From: Oscillospiraceae bacterium
Lineage (GTDB): Bacteria > Bacillota > Clostridia > Oscillospirales > Acutalibacteraceae
Direction: 5' to 3'
NCBI GenBank assembly: GCA_015066595.1
Contig: SVNZ01000005.1
Coordinates: 1-64,000, forward strand
Length of the DNA: 64,000 nt
The notes under the pieces were generated by a model. The model made no database searches. It saw only the letters and a list, made by a program, of their open reading frames with translations, and was not told where the DNA came from. Of the stretch, positions 34,912 to 44,411 are shown piece by piece. The number at the start of each line of letters is the position of its first letter. Within the stretch, counting starts at the first letter, position 1. The position numbers and the translations under genes were made by a program.

Positions 34912-36309
34912 TTAGTTAAACAGTGCATAGAAAGCACGGTATGCCATATAAATATCAGCTTTTGAGATAATCTCAAACGGTGCGTGCATACAAAGCACAG
35001 CAACACCTAAATCTACTACGTCTACATTCATATTGGCAACGTACTTTGCGATAGTGCCACCGCCACCGATATCGACCTTGCCGAGCTCACCTATCTGCCA
35101 CTTGATTTCGTTTTTCTCAAGCATTGAGCGAATTTCTGCCATATACTCAGCTGATGCATCAGATGTGTCATACTTGCCACCGTGACCAGTGTACTTTGAT
35201 ATAACAACACCTTCGTTTATAAAACTTGCGTTCTTTGGCTCATAGGCACTTGAGAATGTCGGGTCAAACGCAGCATTCACATCAGCAGAAAGGCATCTGC
35301 TCTTTGATAACACGTGGTATCCTTCTTCCCCGTCTGCTTTTGCAAGATCATAGATAAAGTATCTGAGAAAATCAGACTGCATACCTGTGTTACCATCACT
35401 GCCTGTTTCTTCTTTGTCAGTAAGATATGTGATGACTGTATTTTCAGGCATCTCGGTATTGAGTGCTGCCATAAGTGCAGGATATGCACAGCAACGGTCA
35501 TCGTGACCATAGCCACCGATGAGTGAACGGTCAAAGCCGATGTCGCGAGTTTTGTAGCAAGGTACAAAGGATAGCTCAGAAGACAAGAAATCGTCCTCAG
35601 TGATACCGTACTTCTCGTTGAGAATACTCATAACGTTGAGTGCTACAAGTCCCTTTTCGTTATCGTCAGAGAATGGACGTGAACCAACTAAAATGTTGAG
35701 GTCTTCGCCTGTGAAAGCTTTGTTCATTGTCTTTGTAGCCTGTTCACGGTCCAAATGTGGGAGCAGATCTGTGATACAGAAGCAAGGCTCACTTTCGTCA
35801 TCACCCAAACGGATATCGATCTTTGTACCGTCGAGCTTAATAACAGTACCGTGAAGTGCAAGCGGAATAGTTGTCCACTGGTACTTTTTGATACCACCGT
35901 AGTAGTGGGTTTTAAAAAGTGCAAGATTGTTATCCTCATAAAGTGGGTTTGGCTTTAAGTCAATGCGTGGTGAGTCTACGTGTGCGATAGCAAGCTTCAC
36001 ACCGTTTTTTGTGCCATTCTTACCAATAACAGCAAAGCCGACAGCCTTGTCACGGTTTACTATATACACCTTGTCGCCTGCTTTGTATGTCTTTGTATTA
36101 TCATATTCAATAAAACCGTACTTTTTAGCAAGCTCGACTGAATACACTACTGCTTCACGCTCTGTGCGGGAATAGTCTAAAAATTCTTTGTACTCTACGC
36201 AAAACTCATCAGCCTTTTTGAGGTCTTCTGCTTTATAATCAGCAGCACCCTTTCTTTCTTTCATCATAATTTCTTCTTTTAGAAGCTGTGCTTTTGTTTT
36301 GTCTTTCAT
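34912..36309 (-). CDS. M18-family aminopeptidase
   Basis: 465 aa, cytoplasmic zinc aminopeptidase removing N-terminal (often acidic or hydrophobic) residues. Metal ligands sit in IAHVDSPRIDLKPNPL, GYGHDDRCCAYPAL, DKEETGSDGNTG and the C-terminal MHAPFEI region; the segment SADVNAAFDPTF is typical of M18. ATG 36309 has GGAGG seven bases upstream. It follows the lytic transglycosylase gene by 16 bases on the same strand, perhaps reflecting peptide recycling, but that is only a guess. Confidence 0.92.
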   Translation of the reverse strand: MKDKTKAQLLKEEIMMKERKGAADYKAEDLKKADEFCVEYKEFLDYSRTEREAVVYSVELAKKYGFIEYDNTKTYKAGDKVYIVNRDKAVGFAVIGKNGTKNGVKLAIAHVDSPRIDLKPNPLYEDNNLALFKTHYYGGIKKYQWTTIPLALHGTVIKLDGTKIDIRLGDDESEPCFCITDLLPHLDREQATKTMNKAFTGEDLNILVGSRPFSDDNEKGLVALNVMSILNEKYGITEDDFLSSELSFVPCYKTRDIGFDRSLIGGYGHDDRCCAYPALMAALNTEMPENTVITYLTDKEETGSDGNTGMQSDFLRYFIYDLAKADGEEGYHVLSKSRCLSADVNAAFDPTFSSAYEPKNASFINEGVVISKYTGHGGKYDTSDASAEYMAEIRSMLEKNEIKWQIGELGKVDIGGGGTIAKYVANMNVDVVDLGVAVLCMHAPFEIISKADIYMAYRAFYALFN

Positions 36310-36325
36310 ATATATTCCTCCTAAG

Positions 36326-36952
36326 TTAATTATTATCATAATAAAGCGATTCATACACAGACTTTGTGCTTTCTACACGCTGTACGTACTGTGATGTTTC
36401 GTTGTATGGTATATTTGTCAGGGTGTTACCGTCGCTTGAGTATCTCTGGTCCGTAAGCCAGTTATCGACATTTGCAACACCTGCATTGTATGCCGCTACT
36501 GCGAGATTTTCGTTACCGTTATAATGAGAGATAAGATAACTTAAAAAATACGTTCCGTATTTTATATTAGTTTCAGGGTCCAAAAGTTCACTTGATGAGT
36601 GGGTGACTTCACCGTTTGATAGATTTTGCAGCCAGTCAAAGGTATCGGGCATTATCTGCATAAGTCCCATCGCACCGACACTTGACTCGACCTCTGCTCG
36701 AAAACCGCTTTCGGTGCGAATCACAGCGAAAATCAGCGACTCTTCCACCCCATACTCATTACTGTACTGGGTGACATACTCAGAGTACTCTAAAGGGTAA
36801 AAATGCTGTAACACCTTGTTTTTTATACCACCCAAAGTATCGGTACAAAACGCAAGCAGAGCAAAAATAACAACACACACTAAAAAGAGCGTGAAAATTC
36901 CGCCACAACATCCGTGTCCTTTTTTACCTGTTTTTTCATAATGTGTTGCCAT
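36326..36952 (-). CDS. Lytic transglycosylase (SLT domain), membrane-anchored
   Basis: 208 aa. A short basic cytoplasmic N-terminus and one membrane helix (about 18-40), then a Slt catalytic domain: catalytic Glu in IRTESGFRAEVES, GAMGLMQIMP, NIKYGTYFLSYL and AVAAYNAG. It cleaves the MurNAc-GlcNAc bond of peptidoglycan with formation of anhydro-MurNAc. Lies directly after coaE (one base gap), within the coaE-tsaC-prfA minus-strand run. Confidence 0.93.
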   Translation of the reverse strand: MATHYEKTGKKGHGCCGGIFTLFLVCVVIFALLAFCTDTLGGIKNKVLQHFYPLEYSEYVTQYSNEYGVEESLIFAVIRTESGFRAEVESSVGAMGLMQIMPDTFDWLQNLSNGEVTHSSSELLDPETNIKYGTYFLSYLISHYNGNENLAVAAYNAGVANVDNWLTDQRYSSDGNTLTNIPYNETSQYVQRVESTKSVYESLYYDNN

Positions 36953-36953
36953 C

Positions 36954-37559
36954 TTACACCTTCTCTATTGCATCTATGACTTTCCGGGTTTTTAAAATCA
37001 ACTCTTCAATCGATGAGTCGTTTATTATAACAAAATCTGATTTTTCAGTATAAAAGCGGTCGCTGTGCTGAGCCGAAAACCTTCTTTGAATTTCACTTTG
37101 TGTGAGCTTATCTCTGCGTACCACACGCTTCATTCTATCATCTTCAAAAGCTATAACAGACACAACTTTTTCACACAGCTTATCTGAACCGCTTTCAAAA
37201 AGAAGCGGGGCGTCGTAGACAATTTTTGTGTAGCCTTTATCAGTATATTCCTTAATTTTTGACTCGACCAGTTTTAAAATTGCAGGATGCGTAATAGCGT
37301 TGAGCTTGTCAGTGTTTTCTTTTGATACAAAAGCGCGTTGTGCTAAAAGCCTGCGGTTTAATGTACCGTCATCACATATGATATCTTCACCGAAAACAGA
37401 CGCTAAATCAGCAAGAGTTTTTGAACCTTTTTCGACAACTTTTCTGGCATACACATCGGCATCGATAACCTTGTAAGAGAAATCAGAGAAAACTCCTGCT
37501 ACTATCGTTTTTCCGCTTCCCATAGGACCGGTCAGTCCAATAACCTTTGCTTTATTCAA
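36954..37559 (-). CDS. coaE: Dephospho-CoA kinase
   Basis: 201 aa; last step of coenzyme A synthesis. P-loop GLTGPMGSGKT near the start, DADVYARKVVEKG and the YDAPLLFESG segment are diagnostic. I choose TTG 37559 as start, with GAGGTG seven bases upstream; the TTG at 37565 is too close to that site, and there is no ATG before the P-loop. It overlaps the tsaC stop. Confidence 0.93.
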   Translation of the reverse strand: MNKAKVIGLTGPMGSGKTIVAGVFSDFSYKVIDADVYARKVVEKGSKTLADLASVFGEDIICDDGTLNRRLLAQRAFVSKENTDKLNAITHPAILKLVESKIKEYTDKGYTKIVYDAPLLFESGSDKLCEKVVSVIAFEDDRMKRVVRRDKLTQSEIQRRFSAQHSDRFYTEKSDFVIINDSSIEELILKTRKVIDAIEKV

Positions 37560-38586
37560 TCTCAATCACCTCGAAAGACGCCGCACGGATAAGCCTGTTA
37601 TACAAAGCCATACCCACGCCTTGCTTTGTCGGGCAGTGAGCATATACTTTTTTTACACCATCTATTGTATCGACCTTTCGAAGTGCATCAAAAAGCCTTT
37701 TTGCCTGTGTTTCTAAATCATCGCTTTTTCCGATAGAAATTGCCTGAGCTTTAAGCTCTGCGACATCTTCATCATAACAGATAGCACAGACTGTACTGTC
37801 TGTTTCGAATTCGCTGTTGACAAACGATATAAACTTGTCACCATCTGAATTTATCAGCACTACTTTAGCTTTAGGCGAATAGTGCTTGTATTTCATACCT
37901 GGTGATGCGGCTTTTTCGCCGTTTTCGAGCTTGAACAACACTGCGTCATCGACGTCTATTTTACCGATAACAGCTTCTATCTGCTCTACTGTTACAAGGC
38001 CAGGTCTTAATAGTCTTGGAGGGGTTGTAGCAAGGGTGACAACCGTGCTTTCAACACCGACATCACACGCTCCACCGTCTACTACTGCATCGATAAAGCT
38101 ACACAAATCGTTCATAACATGAGTGGCTGTAGTAGGGCTAGGGGAGCCTGAACGGTTTGCTGACGGAGCTGCGAGCACCGTGCCACTTTCTTTGATGAGC
38201 TGTCGTGCAACGCTATGTGAAGGCAAACGGATAGCAACTGTGGGTAGTCCTGCTGAAACTTCATCAGGTATCCTGTCGGATTTTTTCATAATGATGGTCA
38301 GCGGACCCGGCCAAAATGTTTGTGCCAGAATCTGTGCTTCTAAAGGAAACTCACTCACCAAATCAAATCGCTCAATGTCACTTATATCGCTGATATGAAC
38401 GATAAGCGGATTGTCCATCGGTCTGCGTTTTGCAAGAAAAATCTTTTTGACACACTCACCGTTTAAAGCATCTGCGGCAAGTCCATACACAGTTTCTGTC
38501 GGCATAGCAACAACACCGCCATCTTTTATTATTGATGCGGCTTTTTTGATATCATCTTTTGTTGTGCCCAGTAAGAGTGTATTCAT
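37552..38586 (-). CDS. tsaC: Threonylcarbamoyl-AMP synthase (Sua5 type)
   Basis: 344 aa. Makes threonylcarbamoyl-AMP for the t6A37 tRNA modification. The YrdC-like domain (1-205) has AMPTETVYGLAADAL, KRRPMDNPLIVHI and SANRSGSPSPT; after a linker with GMKYKHYSPKA there is the Sua5 C-terminal domain, so this is the long Sua5 version and not short TsaC. Between prfA and coaE. Confidence 0.95.
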   Translation of the reverse strand: MNTLLLGTTKDDIKKAASIIKDGGVVAMPTETVYGLAADALNGECVKKIFLAKRRPMDNPLIVHISDISDIERFDLVSEFPLEAQILAQTFWPGPLTIIMKKSDRIPDEVSAGLPTVAIRLPSHSVARQLIKESGTVLAAPSANRSGSPSPTTATHVMNDLCSFIDAVVDGGACDVGVESTVVTLATTPPRLLRPGLVTVEQIEAVIGKIDVDDAVLFKLENGEKAASPGMKYKHYSPKAKVVLINSDGDKFISFVNSEFETDSTVCAICYDEDVAELKAQAISIGKSDDLETQAKRLFDALRKVDTIDGVKKVYAHCPTKQGVGMALYNRLIRAASFEVIEIE

Positions 38587-38590
38587 GACT

Positions 38591-39667
38591 TTACTTTTCC
38601 ATACTTTCTTTAAGTTGTTCTGCTCGTTGAGCAGTGATAAGTGCCTCGATTACTTCGTCAAGATTACCGTTTAAAATATCGTCGAGTTTATAAAGAGTCA
38701 GACCGATTCTGTGGTCGGTAAGACGACTTTGCGGGAAGTTGTAGGTACGGATTTTTTCTGATCGGTCACCCGAACCTACTTGGGATTTTCTATCCTGTGC
38801 GATTTCTGCGCTCTGCTTATCTTGCTCGACTTTCAAGAGTCGGCTTTTTAAGACTTTAAGCGCCTTGTCTTTGTTTTTATACTGGCTACGCTCGTCCTGA
38901 CACTCGACCACCATACCTGTCGGCAAGTGAGTAATACGGATAGCTGAAGATGTTTTGTTGATATGCTGACCACCTGCACCTGAAGAACGGAAAGTATCAA
39001 TCTGCAAATCGTTAGGATTGATATCGATTTCGACATCGTCTGCTTCAGGGAGCACTGCTACTGTTGCGGCTGAAGTGTGGATTCTGCCACCGCTTTCGGT
39101 CTGTGGTACACGCTGAACTCTGTGTGTGCCTGACTCGAACTTAAAGCGTGAATATGCACCGTCACCGTTAATCATAAAGGAGATTTCCTTGTATCCGCCG
39201 AGCTCGGTTTCGTTAGCGTTAAGAATCTCGACTGAAAAGCCTTTTTTCTCTGCGTACATTGTGTACATTCTAAAAAGATCACTTGCAAAAAGTGAAGACT
39301 CTTCGCCACCTGTACCGCCTCTGATTTCAACTATTACGTTGCGATCATCGTTGGGGTCTTTCGGAAGCAGTAAGATTTTTAGCTCTTCTTCTATAAGTGG
39401 TAGCTTCTCTTTATTTTCGTTAAGCTCAAGCTGTGCAAGGCTTTTGAGCTCTTCATCACAGGATGCATCTTCAAGCAAAGACAGTGCATCGTCGATAGTT
39501 TCCTTAGTTGCTTTATATTCTCTGTACTTTTCAACTATCGGCGTGATGCCCGAGAGCTCTTTGTTCACTTCACGAAACTGTACAGGGTCAGCCGCCACAT
39601 CAGGCTCATAAAGTCTTTTGTTGAGCTCTTCATATCTTTTATCAAAAATTTCTAATTTATCAAACAT
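38591..39667 (-). CDS. prfA: Peptide chain release factor 1
   Basis: 358 aa. Recognises UAA and UAG. The GGQ loop is in [17 protein letters not shown]; the codon-reading tripeptide position reads PQT in [17 protein letters not shown], where P-A-T or P-V-T is more usual. Length normal. Four bases before the tsaC start. Confidence 0.97.
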   Translation of the reverse strand: MFDKLEIFDKRYEELNKRLYEPDVAADPVQFREVNKELSGITPIVEKYREYKATKETIDDALSLLEDASCDEELKSLAQLELNENKEKLPLIEEELKILLLPKDPNDDRNVIVEIRGGTGGEESSLFASDLFRMYTMYAEKKGFSVEILNANETELGGYKEISFMINGDGAYSRFKFESGTHRVQRVPQTESGGRIHTSAATVAVLPEADDVEIDINPNDLQIDTFRSSGAGGQHINKTSSAIRITHLPTGMVVECQDERSQYKNKDKALKVLKSRLLKVEQDKQSAEIAQDRKSQVGSGDRSEKIRTYNFPQSRLTDHRIGLTLYKLDDILNGNLDEVIEALITAQRAEQLKESMEK

Positions 39668-39676
39668 AGTTTATCC

Positions 39677-39862
39677 TCAAGACTCAGCTGGTATGATTTT
39701 TTTAATATTTTTTTCGACCTTTTTTCGTGGCACCATGACCTCGTGCGAGCACTTAGTGCACTTTATTTTAAAATCCATTCCGACACGTGTGACCAAAAAC
39801 TCGTTACACCCGCATGGATGAGGCTTTTTCATTATCAATTTGTCAGACACTTTAACGTCCAT
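39677..39862 (-). CDS. DUF951 protein
   Basis: 61 aa, start MDVKVSDKLIMKKPHPCG. Conserved cysteines in PCGCNEF and KCTKC suggest a zinc ribbon; DUF951 is widespread in Firmicutes, with a likely nucleic-acid-binding role that is not established. ATG 39862 follows an AAAGG box by eight bases. Nine bases before prfA, so in the same transcript. Confidence 0.88.
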   Translation of the reverse strand: MDVKVSDKLIMKKPHPCGCNEFLVTRVGMDFKIKCTKCSHEVMVPRKKVEKNIKKIIPAES

Positions 39863-39926
39863 ATAAAGAACCTTTCCCGCATTATTATTCACATTACATA
39901 ATAGCACAATATTATAAAAATAGCAA

Positions 39927-39957
39927 GGCGGCACACGTTTTTGTGCACCGCCGTTTT
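39927..39957 (-). terminator. Terminator after hflX
   Basis: GGCGG...CCGCC hairpin with an inner CAC/GTG pair and a T-rich end on the minus strand; also has T5 on the plus side. Confidence 0.7.
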
Positions 39958-39967
39958 TACACAGAAT

Positions 39968-41215
39968 TTATTCAATTACATATTCTCTGAGTCGACCGTA
40001 CGTTGCTTCGTCGATGACCGCTTCAACAAGCACTCCGTGCTCGGTGTATTCTTCGCTGTTGATAGTTGAAGTAGTGCGCAGTGATGCCGCAAGACCTGCT
40101 TTGTCAAAAGGAAATAACAACTTGACCGCTTTTACTCTCAATGGCAGGTTATCTTCTATCGCTTTTAACAGCTCATCGATACCGCTACCGTGCTTTGCGC
40201 TGATTTTTACAGCGTTACTAATACGCATGATTTCCATATCATCAGTGAGCAAATCACACTTGTTGAGCACAGGTACGATAGGCGTGTCGATACAACCTAA
40301 ACTCACGAGAAGTTTTTCGGTTACATCAAGGTGAAGTGCTGCTTCTTCAGAGCTAGCGTCACAGACATTCAGAATAATGTCCGCAAGTGCCGCTTCTTCG
40401 AGCGTTGATTTGAACGCTTCGACCAGATGGTGAGGCAGGCGTCGTACAAGCCCAACGGTGTCTATCATCATAACAGAAACTCCGTTAGGGAGTTTCAGCG
40501 CACGAGAAGTTGGATCAAGGGTTGCAAAAAGCTTGTCCTGTGCGAGTACTCCTGCTTGCGTTAAGAAGTTCATCAGTGTTGATTTTCCTGCATTTGTGTA
40601 GCCGACTATCGCTACTGTGATGACATTGTCCTTTTTTCTTCTGCGTCTAAGCTGTAGTCTGTGCTGTTCGACTTCTTTGAGCTGGGCTTTGAGTGTTTCC
40701 ATTCTGCGACGGATATGACGCTTGTCGGTCTCAAGCTTTGTTTCACCAGGACCACGAGTACCGATACCACCGCCGAGTCGTGACATCTCGATACCTTTAC
40801 CGGTTAGTCGGGGGAGCATATATTTAAGCTGTGCAAGCTCAACTTGGAGCTTACCTTCCTTTGACTTTGCACGCTGAGCAAAAATATCGAGTATCAGCAT
40901 AGTGCGATCAATGACTCGCACGTCAGTTGCAGATTCGATATTACGAATCTGCACAGGTGACAGCTCTAGGTCAAAAATGAGAAGTTCGATTTCTTCTACC
41001 TTGCAGACTTCGGTTATTTCAATAAGCTTTCCGCTACCAACACAAGTACCTGGTTCCAAATGGCTGAGTTTTTGTTCAATGCTGAGTAGTGGATCTGCAC
41101 CCGCACTTTTTGCAAGCTCAAAAAGTTCTAAAAGTGATGACTGTGCATCAAAATCACCTGTATCAACGCTGACAAGCAGTGCACGCGTTGGTTTTATTTC
41201 CAATGTGTTTTCCAT
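39968..41215 (-). CDS. hflX: GTPase HflX
   Basis: 415 aa ribosome-associated GTPase that rescues or splits stalled ribosomes. The N-terminal HflX domain ends in LRRRRKKD; the G domain has G1 GYTNAGKST, G3 DTVGLVRRLP, and G4 NKCDLL. ATG 41215 has TTGGAG six bases upstream; the longer frame begins with a TTG inside that box. Confidence 0.96.
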   Translation of the reverse strand: MENTLEIKPTRALLVSVDTGDFDAQSSLLELFELAKSAGADPLLSIEQKLSHLEPGTCVGSGKLIEITEVCKVEEIELLIFDLELSPVQIRNIESATDVRVIDRTMLILDIFAQRAKSKEGKLQVELAQLKYMLPRLTGKGIEMSRLGGGIGTRGPGETKLETDKRHIRRRMETLKAQLKEVEQHRLQLRRRRKKDNVITVAIVGYTNAGKSTLMNFLTQAGVLAQDKLFATLDPTSRALKLPNGVSVMMIDTVGLVRRLPHHLVEAFKSTLEEAALADIILNVCDASSEEAALHLDVTEKLLVSLGCIDTPIVPVLNKCDLLTDDMEIMRISNAVKISAKHGSGIDELLKAIEDNLPLRVKAVKLLFPFDKAGLAASLRTTSTINSEEYTEHGVLVEAVIDEATYGRLREYVIE

Positions 41216-41389
41216 AATAATCTCCAAAATCTTTTATGTGCTTAGTATAGCCTAAGTTTTTTACTTTGTAAATATTCAAAACCTCACTAAATCTCTTCAC
41301 AATTTTTGCTTTTATTTTTGACAAATATATAGTATAATGATAAATGGTGAAATTTGAGCTGTCAAAATACAGCAAAAAAAGAGGTTATT

Positions 41390-42178
41390 ATGGATAAAAA
41401 ACGTATTGTAGTAAAGGTCGGTACATCCACCCTTACATATGAAAACGGAAAGATAAATTTAAGAAGGGTTGACACACTGTGCAAGGTGCTGTCCGACCTT
41501 AGAAACTTCGGTCACGATGTCGTGCTTGTATCTTCAGGTGCTATCGGAGTAGGAGTCGGCAAACTGGGACTTTTACAGCGTCCGACTTCAACCAGAGAAA
41601 AACAGGCGCTCGCCGCTGTTGGTCAGTGCGAGTTGATGTTTATGTATGATAAGTTTTTTTCTGAGTACAACAACACAGTTGCACAAGTACTTTTGACAAA
41701 ATACTCTGTGGACACTGACCACAAAAAAGAAAACGTACTCAACACCTTCAACACACTTTTAAAAATGGGCATCATCCCTATCGTCAACGAAAACGATACC
41801 GTTGCTATCGACGAATTAGAGGGCAACAACTTCGGCGATAACGATATGCTTTCTGCTATTGTAGCAAGTCTTATCAATGCCGATACTCTTATCATTCTTA
41901 CAGACATCGACGGGCTCTATACTGACAACCCACGCACTAACCCAAAGGCTTTGCACATCGATGTGGTCGAAAACATCACAGACGAAATCATGCATATGGC
42001 ACACGGTACAGGAAGTAACAGAGGCACAGGTGGTATGGCTACAAAACTTTGTGCTGCACAACACGTAACCAAATCAGGTATCGACTGTATTGTATTAAAC
42101 GGTGAAAACCCCACAATACTCTACGATGTTTTTGATAAAGAAAACAAACCCGGCACACTTTTTAAAGGACAAAGGTGA
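41390..42178 (+). CDS. proB: Glutamate 5-kinase
   Basis: 262 aa; first step of proline synthesis. VVKVGTSTLTYENG, SSGAIGVG and NENDTVAIDEL motifs are complete, and GTGGMATKL is in the nucleotide site. The PUA domain found in enterobacterial ProB is absent, as in many short Gram-positive forms. GAGGT precedes ATG 41390. proA starts four bases after the stop. A TATAAT at 41335-41340 with a poor -35 is the likely promoter. Confidence 0.97.
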   Translation: MDKKRIVVKVGTSTLTYENGKINLRRVDTLCKVLSDLRNFGHDVVLVSSGAIGVGVGKLGLLQRPTSTREKQALAAVGQCELMFMYDKFFSEYNNTVAQVLLTKYSVDTDHKKENVLNTFNTLLKMGIIPIVNENDTVAIDELEGNNFGDNDMLSAIVASLINADTLIILTDIDGLYTDNPRTNPKALHIDVVENITDEIMHMAHGTGSNRGTGGMATKLCAAQHVTKSGIDCIVLNGENPTILYDVFDKENKPGTLFKGQR

Positions 42179-42182
42179 TAAC

Positions 42183-43430
42183 ATGTTAAGTGTAAGAGAA
42201 CTTGGAAAAAACGCAAAAGTTGCGTCTAAAATACTTTCTGTTGCAAAGAAAGAGAAAAACGAAGCTCTTGAGAACATCGCACAAGCGTTAGTCAGTAACG
42301 CTGATTTTATCATCAAGGCTAATGACATAGACATTAAAAACGCAAAGGATAATGGTCTGTCAGATGCTATGATAGACAGACTCTCTCTTACAAAAGAGCG
42401 AATTGATTCTATAGCTCAGGGTGTTAAAGAAATCATCGCTATGCCTGACCCTGTGGGCAAGGTGCTTTCTGGCAACACTCTTTCAAACGGACTTAATATC
42501 ACAAAAGTCACTGTGCCGCTGGGCGTTATCGGCATCATTTTTGAGTCACGCCCAAACGTTACTGCTGACGCAGCTGCACTTTGCTTAAAGGCAGGCAACT
42601 GCGTTGTGCTTCGTGGTGGAAAAGAAGCTATCAACTCTAACAAGGCTATTGTAGAGGTTATGCGAGATGCTGTATATAAGGCAGGTCTGCCAAAAGACTG
42701 CATCAATTTGATTGAAGACACATCACGCCAGAGCTCAATCGAGCTTATGGAGCTTTCTGACTATCTTGATGTTCTTATTCCTCGTGGTGGTGCAGGGCTC
42801 ATCAAAGCTGTTGTCGAAAACGCAAAAGTCCCTGTTATTGAAACAGGCGTGGGCAACTGCCACGCATATGTCGATGAGATTGCTGACATAGCTATGGCAT
42901 CAGACATAGTGTATAACGCAAAAACCTCACGTGTATCCGTGTGCAATGCACTCGAAACACTTTTAGTACATGAAAAAATAGCAGACAAAGCTTTGCCTGC
43001 TATCTATGATAAACTGAGTGAGAAAAATGTAGAAATCCGTGGCTGTGAAAAGACCATAGCTATACTTAGCGATAAAGCGAAACCTGCCACTGAAGATGAC
43101 TACAGCACAGAGTTTTTAGACTACATCCTCGCTGTAAAAATCGTTGACTCTATCGACTCTGCACTTGAGCATATTTCAAATTATTCAAGCGGTCACAGCG
43201 AAGTTATCATCACTAACGATTTTAGAAACGCAGAAAAGTTCCTCAATCACGTGGACTCTTCTGCTGTATATGTGAACGCATCAACCCGCTTTACTGACGG
43301 TGGCCAGTTCGGCTTAGGGGCGGAAATCGGAATTTCAACCCAGAAGCTCCACGCTCGTGGACCGATGGGACTCGAAAACCTGACCAGCACAAAATACATC
43401 ATCCGAGGTCAAGGTCAGACTAGAGTATAA
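42183..43430 (+). CDS. proA: Glutamate-5-semialdehyde dehydrogenase
   Basis: 415 aa; second step of proline synthesis. VIFESRPNVTADAAALCLK, KAGNCVVLRGGKEA and the catalytic cysteine region KTSRVSVCNALETLLVH are diagnostic. AAGGTG precedes ATG 42183 by six bases. Its end overlaps the convergent gene at 43420 by 11 bases. Confidence 0.97.
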   Translation: MLSVRELGKNAKVASKILSVAKKEKNEALENIAQALVSNADFIIKANDIDIKNAKDNGLSDAMIDRLSLTKERIDSIAQGVKEIIAMPDPVGKVLSGNTLSNGLNITKVTVPLGVIGIIFESRPNVTADAAALCLKAGNCVVLRGGKEAINSNKAIVEVMRDAVYKAGLPKDCINLIEDTSRQSSIELMELSDYLDVLIPRGGAGLIKAVVENAKVPVIETGVGNCHAYVDEIADIAMASDIVYNAKTSRVSVCNALETLLVHEKIADKALPAIYDKLSEKNVEIRGCEKTIAILSDKAKPATEDDYSTEFLDYILAVKIVDSIDSALEHISNYSSGHSEVIITNDFRNAEKFLNHVDSSAVYVNASTRFTDGGQFGLGAEIGISTQKLHARGPMGLENLTSTKYIIRGQGQTRV

Positions 43431-43719
43431 GATACATCAACGCTAAAACAAGCGTAGTATCAGCCTTTTCGCTGATGAGCAAAACTATGAGCAAAAGGAT
43501 AAGGCTCTTCTCTTTGTCTTTCAAAAAGATGTCTAAGAAATTTTCACTTTTTTTAGTATGTACTTCTTCTTTTGCCTGTTTTTCTTGATGATGAAATTCG
43601 GGTATAGTATCCGCCTGCTGTACTACTCTTTGATTTTTGCTCTGAGTGTTTTGGGGTTGTGCCTTTGAGTACATCTGCTTCAGGCGTTCCATAGCTTCAT
43701 TTTGCATACTGTCAGGCAT
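43420..43719 (-). CDS. Uncharacterised protein with hydrophobic C-terminus, 99 aa
   Basis: Polar, glutamine-rich first 60 residues, then FLDIFLKDKEKSLILLLIVLLISEKADTT and a second hydrophobic run to the end. Two-helix C-termini rich in Leu split by an acidic turn are seen in small clostridial proteins of unknown role. Good GGAGG site before ATG 43719. Third gene of a three-gene operon. Confidence 0.7.
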   Translation of the reverse strand: MPDSMQNEAMERLKQMYSKAQPQNTQSKNQRVVQQADTIPEFHHQEKQAKEEVHTKKSENFLDIFLKDKEKSLILLLIVLLISEKADTTLVLALMYLIL

Positions 43720-43731
43720 ATAAACCTCCGA

Positions 43732-44121
43732 CTAAAAAAGTGAATCAAGTATATTGAAATCTTTGAGTAGTGGTAAAAGCTTCATCATTTTTAAAAGCTT
43801 TGATGCTTCATCGAGCTTTTTTTGACGCTTTTGTGACAAAAACGGTCTGAGAGCAAAGAGCAGGCGAGTCGTGTCGTCTTCTTTGCTGATGCTACTAATC
43901 ATCGGTGCAACTTTTGTAAAAAGCGACAACATATCTGGTGATGTGCCACCCATCATATTTGACAGCATATTACCTGCAGAGCCGATATCATTATTTACTT
44001 CATTTTTTACACTTTCTTTTTCGGTGTTGTTTAGGCCGAGCATCTCCCCAAGCCCTTGTAGCTGTTGTAGTGCTTGGGGGTCACTCAGAATCTCGCCTAT
44101 TTTTTGTGATAAATCGTCCAT
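43732..44121 (-). CDS. Uncharacterised helical protein, 129 aa
   Basis: Soluble and mostly helical: MDDLSQKIGEILSDPQALQQ, a Met-rich middle (AGNMLSNMMGGTSPDML) and a basic C-terminal helix pair. The ILSDP motif at 11-15 also occurs in the neighbour protein at 52-56, so the two may share a helical unit. Start overlaps the stop of the upstream gene (TGATG), implying translational coupling. Confidence 0.7.
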   Translation of the reverse strand: MDDLSQKIGEILSDPQALQQLQGLGEMLGLNNTEKESVKNEVNNDIGSAGNMLSNMMGGTSPDMLSLFTKVAPMISSISKEDDTTRLLFALRPFLSQKRQKKLDEASKLLKMMKLLPLLKDFNILDSLF

Positions 44122-44354
44122 CAGCCCATAAGCTTTTTGATCAAAGCCTGTGCCTGTGGGGATGAGAGTACTTTTCTTGACTCTTCAGGGTCAGAGAGTA
44201 TTGCACTTATTTTTTGTGCCTGCTTCTGGTCCATATTCTTCAGCACTTTGTCAAGGTTACCCTTTTGCAGTGCATCTTTCACCTGAGAACTGTCTGCATT
44301 CAGCCTTTGTGACAGCTGATTTATGAGTGAATTGATTTGCTCATTATTTGCCAT
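44121..44354 (-). CDS. Uncharacterised helical protein, 77 aa
   Basis: MANNEQINSLINQLSQRLNA with alternating polar helices and an ISAILSDPEESRKVL segment. First gene of the three-gene operon; GAGGTG precedes ATG 44354 by six bases. Not recognised beyond resemblance to small clostridial helical proteins. Confidence 0.7.
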   Translation of the reverse strand: MANNEQINSLINQLSQRLNADSSQVKDALQKGNLDKVLKNMDQKQAQKISAILSDPEESRKVLSSPQAQALIKKLMG

Positions 44355-44411
44355 ATATAACACCTCGATAATATACTATGCAAAGAACGAAACTTTATGT
44401 CAGGAGTTTTT

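Noticed and set aside
41308-41389. Possible consensus promoter with TTGACA before proB
   Set aside because: TTGACA and TATAAT are only nine bases apart; the usable -35 at 17 bp is poor (TTTATT), so I mention it only under proB.
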